Shown piece after piece: positions 36,659-45,017 of a stretch of DNA of 64,000 nucleotides. Position numbers and translations under genes: made by a program. Position 1 is the first letter of the stretch; each line of letters starts with the position of its first letter. Under the pieces are notes generated by a model. That model saw only the letters and a list, made by a program, of their open reading frames with translations. It searched no databases and had not been told where the DNA came from. This DNA is from Komarekiella atlantica HA4396-MV6 (GTDB lineage: Bacteria; Cyanobacteriota; Cyanobacteriia; Cyanobacteriales; Nostocaceae): NCBI GenBank assembly GCA_019359395.1, contig JAHHHK010000001.1:124001-188000 (forward strand). Direction: 5' to 3'.

Positions 36659-37693
36659 ATGACTGATGGTATTTACATCCTAGGTAATGATGTGGTCTAT
36701 GACCAAGTAGTTGCATTACTCAACAGTATAGAGGCTAATGCTGGTAGAAAAATTCCTGTTTGTATAATTCCATATAATGAACGGTTAGACAAAATACGAG
36801 AAGAGATTGCAGCTAGAGATAATGTCACTTTATTTGAAAACTCCGCTGCTATTACTTACTGGGATAACTTTGCAACTCAGATATGGAAAAATTATCCAAG
36901 AGCACAAAAAACTTGGCGAGAATGGGGTTTTTCTGATTTATATGAATTACCCATGCACCGTAAATTTTGTGCATTTGATGGCCCCTTTGATAAATTTATT
37001 TATTTTGATGCAGATACCTTATTAATGGGGCCTGTAGATTATGTATATGAAAAGTTAGATAGTTATGATTGGGTAGTAAATGATTTTCAGTATAAGTCTG
37101 ACTTAAAGTACATTTTTGATGGTTCATCAGAACTTTTACAGCAAGTTTTCAATCAAGAAAAATTACAGTCTCAAATCTTCTGTGCTGGTTGGTTTGCATC
37201 TAAAAAACATATTTTTTCTCAAGATATGTTAGTAGATATCCTCAACAAATTAGAGGCTGGTGAAGCTGATGTAATGGCTTTAGTAGCACCTGACCAATCT
37301 TTATTTAACTACATGGTATTGAGGAGTGGAATTTCATATTATAACTTTGCTTGCCATGACTCGGAGAAAGCGACTGGTAATCATTGGAGTTCTAAATTTT
37401 ATGTGGTAGATAATGTCCTCTACGACCAAGGACGGCGGCTGACATATCTGCACTATATGAGCATTGGTGCATCAACATTTACTCAACTTTGCTCTGGTGA
37501 GGATGTCAATATTCCATACAGAGACGTATTTTTGCATTATCGGTATTTAACTTCGCCAGAACAAAGACCCCAAAGTTTTAGGGTTGAGAGTCCGTTAATG
37601 CGTCTGCAAAAGACTACCAGTAGTTTTATTCAGCAAAAAGTTAACAACATTAAGCTCAACTATCGCAATTTCAAAGATAAAATTACTCAATAA
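36659..37693 (+). CDS. GT-A type glycosyltransferase, paralogue 3 of 3
   Basis: The 344 residues begin MTDGIYILGNDVVYDQVVALLNSIE. MHRKFCAFDGPFDKFIYFDADTLL, FCAGWFASKKHIF, DQSLFNYMVLRSG and RLTYLHYMS closely match paralogue 1. An insertion near residue 70-95 (YWDNFATQIWKNYPRAQKTWREW) is partly shared with it. The ATG at 36659 follows a ribosome-binding site (taggag); the longer frame from 36623 overlaps the preceding gene. It is the last gene of the plus-strand glycan operon. Confidence 0.82.
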   Translation: MTDGIYILGNDVVYDQVVALLNSIEANAGRKIPVCIIPYNERLDKIREEIAARDNVTLFENSAAITYWDNFATQIWKNYPRAQKTWREWGFSDLYELPMHRKFCAFDGPFDKFIYFDADTLLMGPVDYVYEKLDSYDWVVNDFQYKSDLKYIFDGSSELLQQVFNQEKLQSQIFCAGWFASKKHIFSQDMLVDILNKLEAGEADVMALVAPDQSLFNYMVLRSGISYYNFACHDSEKATGNHWSSKFYVVDNVLYDQGRRLTYLHYMSIGASTFTQLCSGEDVNIPYRDVFLHYRYLTSPEQRPQSFRVESPLMRLQKTTSSFIQQKVNNIKLNYRNFKDKITQ

Positions 37694-37795
37694 AATTCCT
37701 AAATAGAATGCTTGAAGTGTTTTAGCCTAGTTTATGATGTGTTGCTTAGTTTACAAGAGTTCGTATTTTTTCTCTAGCGATCGCCAGAATTTAAA

Positions 37796-39145
37796 TCAAC
37801 GCGACTTTTGGAAAACATCTAACGTTGCTTTTGGAAGCACTTGGCGGTTTTGAATGCCAACGTCTTTAGTGGACAGAATCAAGCGAACGGCGCGATCGCG
37901 CAATAAATAAGTATGAAGCCAGGTAAATAATACCAGCGAACGACTGCGGTAGCCAGGAAGATATACTAAGTGAACTCCCAGCCACATCAGCCAAGCTAAA
38001 AAACCTGTAAATACAAACGCGCCAATTTTTCCAACACCTGAATAACAACCAATAATCGCTAATCTTCCGTTGTTAAAGTAGCTAAAGGGTTTTGGCAATT
38101 TACCTCGAAGCTGCCTTTTGATATTTTGTGCTACAGTAACGCCCTGTTGTAGTGCCTCTGGCGCAATCCCAGCTAAGGGTTTACCGTTTTTCTCCACATA
38201 CGCAAGATCCCCAATGGCATAAACATTAAGTTGTTCTAACAATTGCAAGGTGGGATGAACAATTAATTTTCCTTTGTTTGCTAAAGATACCTCCTCTGAT
38301 GTCGCGGGAGAGTTAGCTTCTAAACCTGCTGTCCAAATTACGGTTGCAGTTGGAATTATTTGGTTGTTTTGAAGATGCACAGCTCCTAGAGTTACTTGAT
38401 TGACTCTTGTTTGCAAATAAACTTCCACTCCCAAATGACGTAATCGCTTGTAGGTATAAATTCCCAACTTCTCTGGAAGATCAGCCAATAAGCGATCGCC
38501 TGATTGCACGAGAATCAGCCTTACTTGCCTTAAATCCAACGTTGGATAATCCTGACGCAAGTGGCCTCGAAGCATTTCAACAAAGGCCCCTACCATCTCA
38601 ACACCTGTTGGGCCACCACCCACAATAGTAAACGTCAGCAGTTGTTGACGTCGTGATGAATCAGATTCCTGGATAGCTCTTTCAAAACAAGAGAAAATAT
38701 GGTTTCGTAATGCTATTGCCTCTTCTAATGTTCTCATTGAAAAGGCATATTCTGACGCTCCAGGAACTCCCAAAAACTGCGTTTGGCTTCCAGTTGCAAG
38801 CACGAGAAAGTCATAGTTGATTACACAATCATCTGTTTCAATGATCTGCGCTGAAAAATCAATTTGCTGAACCTCAGCCATCAAAAATTGAACTTTGGGT
38901 ATTCGATGCCGTTTCCTCCCCATAGCATTCCGCAGAAAAGAGAATCGCCGTAAAATTGTGCGGATAGGGTAAGCAATGTACTCAGGTTCTAATTGACCTG
39001 TTGCAACTTGATACAGCAGTGGTATGAAGGTGTGATAGTTGTTGCGATCAATTAACAATACATCTGCACCAGAATCAGCTAAAGATTGAGCAGCTTGCAA
39101 CCCACCGAATCCAGCGCCAACAATGACAACGCGGCTATTCTTCAT
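37796..39145 (-). CDS. Type II NADH dehydrogenase-like FAD oxidoreductase (NDH-2)
   Basis: The 449-residue flavoprotein has an N-terminal FAD motif RVVIVGAGFGGLQAAQSLA and NYHTFIPLLYQVATGQLEPEYIAYPIR. The NAD(P) motif is FTIVGGGPTGVEMVGAFVEML and the second FAD motif is NVYAIGDLAYV. The C-terminal AWLMWLGVHLVYLPGYRSR is a probable membrane-associating amphipathic region. NDH-2 enzymes pass electrons from NAD(P)H to quinone without pumping protons. One Synechocystis homologue (NdbB) instead reduces demethylphylloquinone. I cannot tell which role applies here. Confidence 0.92.
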   Translation of the reverse strand: MKNSRVVIVGAGFGGLQAAQSLADSGADVLLIDRNNYHTFIPLLYQVATGQLEPEYIAYPIRTILRRFSFLRNAMGRKRHRIPKVQFLMAEVQQIDFSAQIIETDDCVINYDFLVLATGSQTQFLGVPGASEYAFSMRTLEEAIALRNHIFSCFERAIQESDSSRRQQLLTFTIVGGGPTGVEMVGAFVEMLRGHLRQDYPTLDLRQVRLILVQSGDRLLADLPEKLGIYTYKRLRHLGVEVYLQTRVNQVTLGAVHLQNNQIIPTATVIWTAGLEANSPATSEEVSLANKGKLIVHPTLQLLEQLNVYAIGDLAYVEKNGKPLAGIAPEALQQGVTVAQNIKRQLRGKLPKPFSYFNNGRLAIIGCYSGVGKIGAFVFTGFLAWLMWLGVHLVYLPGYRSRSLVLFTWLHTYLLRDRAVRLILSTKDVGIQNRQVLPKATLDVFQKSR

Positions 39146-39483
39146 CCATCCCCTCTTGATTTAACTAGCGGGTCAAGTTATACCAATTTAAAAAATCATG
39201 TAGAGACGTTGCAATGCAACGTCTCATTAATTGGATCGGTATTATTAATTATTTATCAGTAGACCTCCTACAAAAATAGAGGCTGAAACCATGCAAAATC
39301 GTTCCAACCTCATTTTTATTATTCCCCGTGAACGCATCTAATGATGTCTTAATTCATCGGTGTTTATCGGTGTTTATGGGTGTTTATCTGTGGTTATTTT
39401 TTCGCTTATTCGCATTTTTGCAATAAGCCTAGTTAACAGTGAGTATTTATATTAACTCATCTTTCAGCAATGCGTCTTATCTT
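39146..39483. other. Intergenic region made largely of dispersed repeats
   Basis: No gene is present. At 39203-39225 lies gagacgttgca-a-tgcaacgtctc, a copy of the palindrome at 2188. At 39351-39400 there are four roughly 10-bp tandem units related to cggtgtttat, ending ctgtggttat. The tandem unit recurs in inverted orientation at 39927-40014, on the other side of the small membrane-protein gene. Confidence 0.7.
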
Positions 39484-39858
39484 TTAAGAGAAAGAATCTA
39501 AATCTAAAGATTGCATTCCTCTGCGTTCGGCAAAGGTCAACATACTTCCCAACTGCAACCAAACTAACAAACAAGTAAGCAGACTAACAGGCAGACCAAC
39601 TCCTAAAGCTAGCAAGGAGGGAAAGCCAAATATTTCTAACCCTGAAGAAAGAAATAGGCAAACACCGCCAGTTATGCCAATAAATGGCACAAACAATTGT
39701 TTTAATGAGGAACTTGGTTTAGTAGTTTCGGTGCGATCGCTTGACCATTTCTGCACAATTACTTTCAAAGTCCCAGATAACGCTAGACCAGAAGTTAATG
39801 CTGCTAAAAAGCCAACAAGTAATAGAAAATAGGGGGGTTGCAGAGGGAAATAGTACAT
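39484..39858 (-). CDS. Small multi-pass membrane protein of unknown function
   Basis: The 124-residue protein has three predicted hydrophobic helices: PYFLLLVGFLAALTSGLAL, LFVPFIGITGGVCLFLSSGL and ALGVGLPVSLLTCLLVWLQL. A short basic loop (KVIVQKWSSDRTETTKPSSS) separates the first two. The tail is polar (ERRGMQSLDLDSFS). No family is recognised. The gene is bracketed by inverted tgtttatctg-type repeats, which could reflect past insertion or simply repeat-rich intergenic DNA. Confidence 0.72.
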   Translation of the reverse strand: MYYFPLQPPYFLLLVGFLAALTSGLALSGTLKVIVQKWSSDRTETTKPSSSLKQLFVPFIGITGGVCLFLSSGLEIFGFPSLLALGVGLPVSLLTCLLVWLQLGSMLTFAERRGMQSLDLDSFS

Positions 39859-39937
39859 TAAAACTCCTGATTGATATTAAAACAAGATATAGCGGTTCTC
39901 ACTTGAGTGAGGTACAAGAAGAAGTAATTAACCACAG

Positions 39938-39982
39938 CGAAAAGTTTGCGCGTCCGGGTTTCCCGGCGCAAAACTTTTTAAG
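39938..39982. mobile_element. 45-bp palindromic miniature insert with 4-bp target duplication
   Basis: The insert runs from cgaaaagtttgcgc through gtccgggtttcccg to gcgcaaaactttttaag and folds into a long hairpin. It is flanked by acag on both sides (39934-39937 and 39983-39986). Removing the insert and one acag restores aaccacagataaacac, complementary to the uninterrupted tgtttatctgtggttat copy at 39381-39397. The same palindrome type occurs in frame at 12991-13024. Confidence 0.75.
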
Positions 39983-40063
39983 ACAGATAAACACAGATAA
40001 ACACTGATAAATTTGTACGATAGCCAACTAGGAAACGTTATATGCTGTGCAAATTTTGATGTT

Positions 40064-41785
40064 TTACTTTTTACTTGCTGACTGTCCTGCAAAAGGCACA
40101 AGGAAATTAGCTTTTGGTAAAATAGCTGCTGCGCCTTCTCTAGATAAATCACCTAAAAGCCCGATCGCTAAATTGAATAAACGATTTGGCTGTAGGTCAT
40201 CTTTAACCAGATTCCACAGACGTTGGACTTCTTCGGTGTGGAGGCGGTCATCTTCAGTAATCGCAAGCACCAACTGACGCCGGAGAAACTTGCCTTCATC
40301 CGACAGCAGATATTGAAATCCCATTTGTGCTGTGGGCAATACATCAAAGTTGCCATCAGTACGAGCGATCGCAATTAAATTTTCTAAACGCTGCCACTGG
40401 AATTTACCATCTTTAAATAACACATTGAGTAAGCGCCGCCGCAATTCTGGCGATTCCCCTGTTAGCAACCGTCGTGCTATGTATGGATAACCTACCTCGA
40501 CAATTTTAAAATTCGGGTTGAGGCTCAGAGCGATACCTTCTTGTGTTACCAGCGAACGAATAATCAAAGCAAACTTTGCCGGAACTCGGAAAGGATATTC
40601 GTACATCAACTCCGAGAATTCATCGGTAATAGTTTTGAAGTTAAAATCCTTGACATTTTTACCAATGGCGTTTCCTAGCACCGCTTCTAATGCTGGCACA
40701 ATTGGGCAAATATTCGTGTCTGGCGTTAAAAAACCCAATTTTACAAAGTCTTCGGCTAAATCCATGTAGTCTTTATTTACAAGATGCACTAAGGCATCCA
40801 CCAGCGTTTCTTTGGTGTTTTCCTCTAATTGATCCATCATGCCGAAGTCAATGTAAGCCATCCGACCATCGGGTATGGCGAATAAATTGCCGGGATGGGG
40901 ATCAGCATGGAAGAAGCCGTGTTCTAACAACTGTTGCAAACCCGAAGTAACACCAATTTGGATAATTGCTTCTGGGTCTAAACCTGCTTCTCTGATGCGT
41001 TGAGTATCTGTTAGCTTGAAGCCGTTAATCCATTCCAGGGTTAAAACGTGAGTATTGGTGTAACGCCAGTAAATAGCTGGAACTTTGACTTGCGGGTCGT
41101 TGCGGAAGTTACTAGCAAATTTTTCGGCGTTGCGACCTTCATTGATATAGTCGATTTCTTCAAATAATTTAGTCCCGAACTCGTCCACAATTAAAGTTAG
41201 GTCGTGACCGAGATTCAGGGGCAACCAGGGAGCTAGCCAACCTGCTGCCCAACGCATTAAATACAGGTCGCGTGTCAGAACTGGGCGTAAGTTGGGGCGT
41301 TGTACTTTTACAGCGACTTCTTCGCCACTCACCAAACGACCTCGGTAGACTTGACCCAAACTCGCAGCCGCTACTGGCGTCGGAGAAAGTTCGCTAAAAC
41401 TTTCGTGAATTGGGCGGTCTAGTTCAGTTTCGATCATCTGGTAGGCGATCGCACTATCAAAAGGTGGCAGCTGATCTTGCAGCTTCACCAATTCCTCTAA
41501 AAAATCTTTACGTATCAGGTCAGGCCGAGTAGAGAGGGCTTGACCAACTTTAATAAAAGTAGGGCCGAGGCGGGTGAGCAGTTCTCGCAACTGGATAGCT
41601 CGTTTTACCTTGTTCTGCTCAACTTGATCTTGCCATTCGTCCCACTTAAGACTGATTATAAATCCTGCAAAAGACCAGATAATTCTCAGCAGTCGCCCCC
41701 AAGCTTGCCAGGGACGGTAACGATAGTAACGAGCGATCGTGTCTGGATTATACTGCTTTAGCTGAGCAGGTTGATACTGACCCAC
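40064..41785 (-). CDS. ABC1/UbiB family atypical protein kinase
   Basis: The 573-residue protein belongs to the UbiB/AarF/ADCK family. The family KxGQ motif appears as FIKVGQALSTRPDLI near residue 75. The A-rich nucleotide loop is AAASLGQVYRG, the lysine is in VAVKVQRP, the catalytic region is FFHADPHPGNLF, and the metal motif is AYIDFGMM. Members support quinone synthesis or lipid handling in membranes; in cyanobacteria and plants they associate with plastoglobule or thylakoid functions. Several paralogues are usual per genome, so I give no specific name. Confidence 0.93.
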   Translation of the reverse strand: MGQYQPAQLKQYNPDTIARYYRYRPWQAWGRLLRIIWSFAGFIISLKWDEWQDQVEQNKVKRAIQLRELLTRLGPTFIKVGQALSTRPDLIRKDFLEELVKLQDQLPPFDSAIAYQMIETELDRPIHESFSELSPTPVAAASLGQVYRGRLVSGEEVAVKVQRPNLRPVLTRDLYLMRWAAGWLAPWLPLNLGHDLTLIVDEFGTKLFEEIDYINEGRNAEKFASNFRNDPQVKVPAIYWRYTNTHVLTLEWINGFKLTDTQRIREAGLDPEAIIQIGVTSGLQQLLEHGFFHADPHPGNLFAIPDGRMAYIDFGMMDQLEENTKETLVDALVHLVNKDYMDLAEDFVKLGFLTPDTNICPIVPALEAVLGNAIGKNVKDFNFKTITDEFSELMYEYPFRVPAKFALIIRSLVTQEGIALSLNPNFKIVEVGYPYIARRLLTGESPELRRRLLNVLFKDGKFQWQRLENLIAIARTDGNFDVLPTAQMGFQYLLSDEGKFLRRQLVLAITEDDRLHTEEVQRLWNLVKDDLQPNRLFNLAIGLLGDLSREGAAAILPKANFLVPFAGQSASKK

Positions 41786-42277
41786 GCCTTTTTTTGCCTC
41801 TTTGACTGGGAATTTTACAATTTTGTTCGTTTATCTCCCGACTAGCAAGCTGTTTGCAAGTGCAGGAGCACAGTAGTCTTTTATCTAAAACAATTAAAAC
41901 CTAACCTTTTAAAGGAAAGTATTTGAGCAATTTTTGCCTACTTATTTTAACTGCTTAGATTTGTCTATCTTTTTCTTAATTATACTTTATAAAACTACAC
42001 CTACTTATCTAAGTTTTTGAGGATTTTATCTTTTCTTAACCATTATTCATATAAATATAAATATTACCTATGTAACCAGGATGCAACAACTAAGTACTAG
42101 TGATGAGCATCAGCTACATAGGGCAACAGTACTATTACTATCTACTCAAAGAATGATTAACCAATCAAGCTTTGATTGCAGCAGTAAATGAGCGATCGCA
42201 AACAGAGCGCCAAAAAAATCCATAGTTGTAGTTGTTAATCAGAATGCTAATTCAGGATTAATCTACCTTGATTAACT
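41786..42277. other. Intergenic region, no gene seen
   Basis: About 490 bp of AT-rich DNA lies between the ABC1 kinase gene and the end of the flippase gene. I see no coding frame, clear hairpin or repeat longer than 12 bp. It should contain the promoter of the ABC1 kinase gene. Confidence 0.5.
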
Positions 42278-43669
42278 TTAAGATTTTAATATTTTAAAAT
42301 AGCCAACCAGATTGTTTCTCTCTTTAGTTGATGTTAGTGGAAGCAGTAATAACAAACAAGATAGATAACGGACTGAACCGCTGAATGCACTCAAAATCAA
42401 AACAGTAACCGAGATAATGTACCAAACAAGTGGTTCAGTATAATTTAGATTACCTACTTCTCTAACAGTGTATAGATGAAGAATAAAATAGCTAGCTAAC
42501 GCACAAATTTCAGCCAAGCCATAACCAATCATCCCTAAACGCGGCACTAGCAAAAACGCACTTCCCGCAAACAGTGCTACGTGAACTAGATGAAACCAAG
42601 TCACCTGAAGATTTTTACACTCTAAATATAGTACTGAGCGATGTAAGTTGAAAATGGCATGTGAGAGATAGCTAATGGCAATAAACGGAAGTACTTGCAG
42701 CACCGGATACCAATTTTTACCAAAAACGAGCGTTAAAACCACAGGAGCCACCAGAGAAAACCCCGCCATTGGTAGCCCAACTGCCAGCACTTGCAGACGC
42801 ATTCCCTCTTGAATACTCTTGCGTATACGAGTTTTGTCATCTCCTAATTTAGGAAGTGCCACCATAGCCAGTCGCCAAGTTACTGTTTTAGCAAAAGAAA
42901 GCATCTCAACCAGGCGAACGCATAGAGCCACAAAGGCAACGGCTTCAGCCCCAGCAAAACGTCCCACAATCACTGGATTGACTAACGTACGCAATTCCCA
43001 AACCCAAATCGAACTGGCATAGCTTAGTCCATACTCAAGCATTGTCCGAATTAAATCTGGATTCCAGGATAAGCGCAGCCGCAGCTTGCTACTAAAGTAA
43101 TTTAGTGATAACTGGCAAGCTTGCTGTGTGAATAAGCCAAGAACGGGCGACCAAGCACCATATCCATGTAGTGCTAATGGCACTGCTACGAGATAGTAGC
43201 TAATTTGGCTAAGTAACTCAATGTATGCTATGCGCTGATAGTTTAGGTCACGTTCCAGCTTTACTACCCAAGGCAGATTTAAAGTACTCAGAGGTATAGT
43301 TAAAGCCAAAATTCCCACAAGCGGTGCAACTTCTGGAAGCCTGAGCAATTGAGCAATCATCTGTCTTCCCAGCACAAGACCGAGGACACAGATGAGATTT
43401 ATGCATAGCAACAGAGTAAAAACTTGATTGTATTCATGTTGCTCAGGATTAGCCTTTTTGCGAAGTAGATAAGCATCCAAACCCGATGGAGCTAAACGGT
43501 AAAAGAAGATGACAATACCACTACTTGCTCCAAAAAGTCCGTATTCAGTTGGGCCGATTACTCTAGTAATTAATATCACGCCTACTAAACTGAGCAATAT
43601 ACCCAAACCTTGACGGATAAGCATGATAAATCCGCCTTTTAAGGCTTGATGGCGTAGTCCCATAATCAC
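42278..43669 (-). CDS. Wzx-type polysaccharide repeat-unit flippase
   Basis: The 463-residue protein has about 12-14 hydrophobic helices. Its N-terminus is typical of the oligosaccharide flippase family of the MOP superfamily: LRHQALKGGFIMLIRQGLGILLSLVGVILITRVIGPTEYGLFG. It moves lipid-linked repeat units across the plasma membrane. It lies at the promoter-distal end of a minus-strand polysaccharide locus that also encodes a polymerase/ligase and a Wzc-like co-polymerase, which supports the role. A 376-bp gap separates it from the GT2 gene upstream, so it may have its own promoter. Confidence 0.9.
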   Translation of the reverse strand: MIMGLRHQALKGGFIMLIRQGLGILLSLVGVILITRVIGPTEYGLFGASSGIVIFFYRLAPSGLDAYLLRKKANPEQHEYNQVFTLLLCINLICVLGLVLGRQMIAQLLRLPEVAPLVGILALTIPLSTLNLPWVVKLERDLNYQRIAYIELLSQISYYLVAVPLALHGYGAWSPVLGLFTQQACQLSLNYFSSKLRLRLSWNPDLIRTMLEYGLSYASSIWVWELRTLVNPVIVGRFAGAEAVAFVALCVRLVEMLSFAKTVTWRLAMVALPKLGDDKTRIRKSIQEGMRLQVLAVGLPMAGFSLVAPVVLTLVFGKNWYPVLQVLPFIAISYLSHAIFNLHRSVLYLECKNLQVTWFHLVHVALFAGSAFLLVPRLGMIGYGLAEICALASYFILHLYTVREVGNLNYTEPLVWYIISVTVLILSAFSGSVRYLSCLLLLLPLTSTKERNNLVGYFKILKS

Positions 43670-43714
43670 TTCCTATATCGAGGGAAATTTTTCCGGTGAT
43701 TGTGTCATATTTAA

Positions 43715-43898
43715 CAGTGAACAGTTAACAGTAAACGGTAAACAGTCAAGATAATTGGGTTTAAGGGGAACCAGTAAGGAAGCGCTCACTTGCAACTTAA
43801 AACTAATAACCCAAAGCCGATTAATGGCAGGCGCTATCTGGCGGGTTTAAATCCCCACCATACCCCTTGATAACTGTTTACTGTTAACTGTTTACTGA
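43715..43898. repeat. Element bounded by 31-bp inverted repeats
   Basis: The left arm is built from units cagttaacagtaaac. The right arm is the near-exact complement, gtttactgttaactg, continuing on both sides. The 120-bp interior is not coding. It includes a gcgggtttaaatcccc stretch that looks superficially like a tRNA T-arm but does not pair properly. This is MITE-like or a dispersed-repeat pair. It lies in the gap between the GT2 and flippase genes. Confidence 0.65.
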
Positions 43899-44045
43899 TT
43901 CAAAATTAGCCAGATATCTCTAATTTTTTAATACCAAACGAGTAAGGAAGTAGAAAAATGAGCATCGCAGACTTTGAAGCATTTATTTGACTCAAACGTA
44001 GCCTTCAAGTCTTAACCAGCAGACGATCGCCTTTTTTTGAGAAGA

Positions 44046-44999
44046 TCACTGGGCAATAATTGATACAAATCGCCGACGCAGGGCGTAGATTAGTGCCAGC
44101 ACTTTGTTAAAACCATCAGCTCCTAAACATTGCATAATTGCGATCGCTACACTCAAACGAATGCACCCAGAAGAGTAGCTTAGCTGAGGATAATGAGCGA
44201 TCGCTTGGTTGCGAAAATATATTGCCTGTTGGCGATCGCCATTTTGTAGAGCTTTCCAAGCTAAATAGATACTCGCATAACCATAGCTGCGGTTTTTTAA
44301 ATACAGTAGCTCCTGTGAAACTGATTGGAATAATTTCTCAATCATTCCAAAATTTTGTTCCAACATCTGCCAGTTTTTTGTGGCGTTATTGGGATGCTGT
44401 CGATAGTAAACTAGAGGTTCTTTAATAATAGCGAAGGGATAGCGAGCCGCAATCCGAACCCACATATCCCAATCTTGAGAGTAGCGTAAGTTCCGATCAA
44501 ATTCGCCAACAGTTTTCAGGCAATCATTGCGGACGATCACCGAAGAAGTAACTATAGTATTTTGCTTCAGTAATTGTTTTAAAGCATCTCCTTCTGCATT
44601 GGATTTCATGACTCTACCTGAAGACTGACCTTGCCAATCAATTAATAACATATTCGTATGTACCAAGCCGACTGTTGGGTTATTTTCTAGATAGCGTACT
44701 TGTTTTTCTAGCTTAGTTGGCTCCCACAGATCATCGGCGTCTAAAAATGCTATGTACTCACCTTTTGCCTGAGCAATTCCTGTGTTGCGTGCCACCGAAG
44801 CACCTTGATTTTTTTGCACAATCAATTTGACTCGTGAGTCTACTAAGTCATTTGCCCATTGCCCAATATTGTCTGTACTACCATCATCAATAATTAACAC
44901 TTCAAAATCTGTAAAAGTCTGCTTCAAAACACTTTTTAAAGTTTCCGGCAGATAAGTCATCGCATTATAGGCGGGAATAATTACAGAAACTTTTGGCAT
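44046..44999 (-). CDS. Glycosyltransferase family 2
   Basis: The 317-residue protein has a classical GT2 N-terminal domain. It includes VSVIIPAYNAMTYLPETLKSVLKQTF, VLIIDDGSTDNIGQW, KGEYIAFLDADDLWEPTKL (DxD as DADD) and a catalytic-region RYSQDWDMWVRIAARYPFAII. The C-terminal 100 residues are helical and poorly conserved. It is an inverting cytoplasmic transferase using a UDP- or GDP-sugar. It lies 18 bp downstream of the GT4 gene, so the two are co-transcribed. Confidence 0.92.
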   Translation of the reverse strand: MPKVSVIIPAYNAMTYLPETLKSVLKQTFTDFEVLIIDDGSTDNIGQWANDLVDSRVKLIVQKNQGASVARNTGIAQAKGEYIAFLDADDLWEPTKLEKQVRYLENNPTVGLVHTNMLLIDWQGQSSGRVMKSNAEGDALKQLLKQNTIVTSSVIVRNDCLKTVGEFDRNLRYSQDWDMWVRIAARYPFAIIKEPLVYYRQHPNNATKNWQMLEQNFGMIEKLFQSVSQELLYLKNRSYGYASIYLAWKALQNGDRQQAIYFRNQAIAHYPQLSYSSGCIRLSVAIAIMQCLGADGFNKVLALIYALRRRFVSIIAQ

Positions 45000-45017
45000 A
45001 TTACCAAGCTCATAAAA

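Noticed and set aside
43790-43870. Possible tRNA 3' half (gcgggtttaaatccccacca)
   Set aside because: The T-stem does not pair beyond three base pairs, and no matching acceptor, D or anticodon arms could be found; it lies in an inverted-repeat element.
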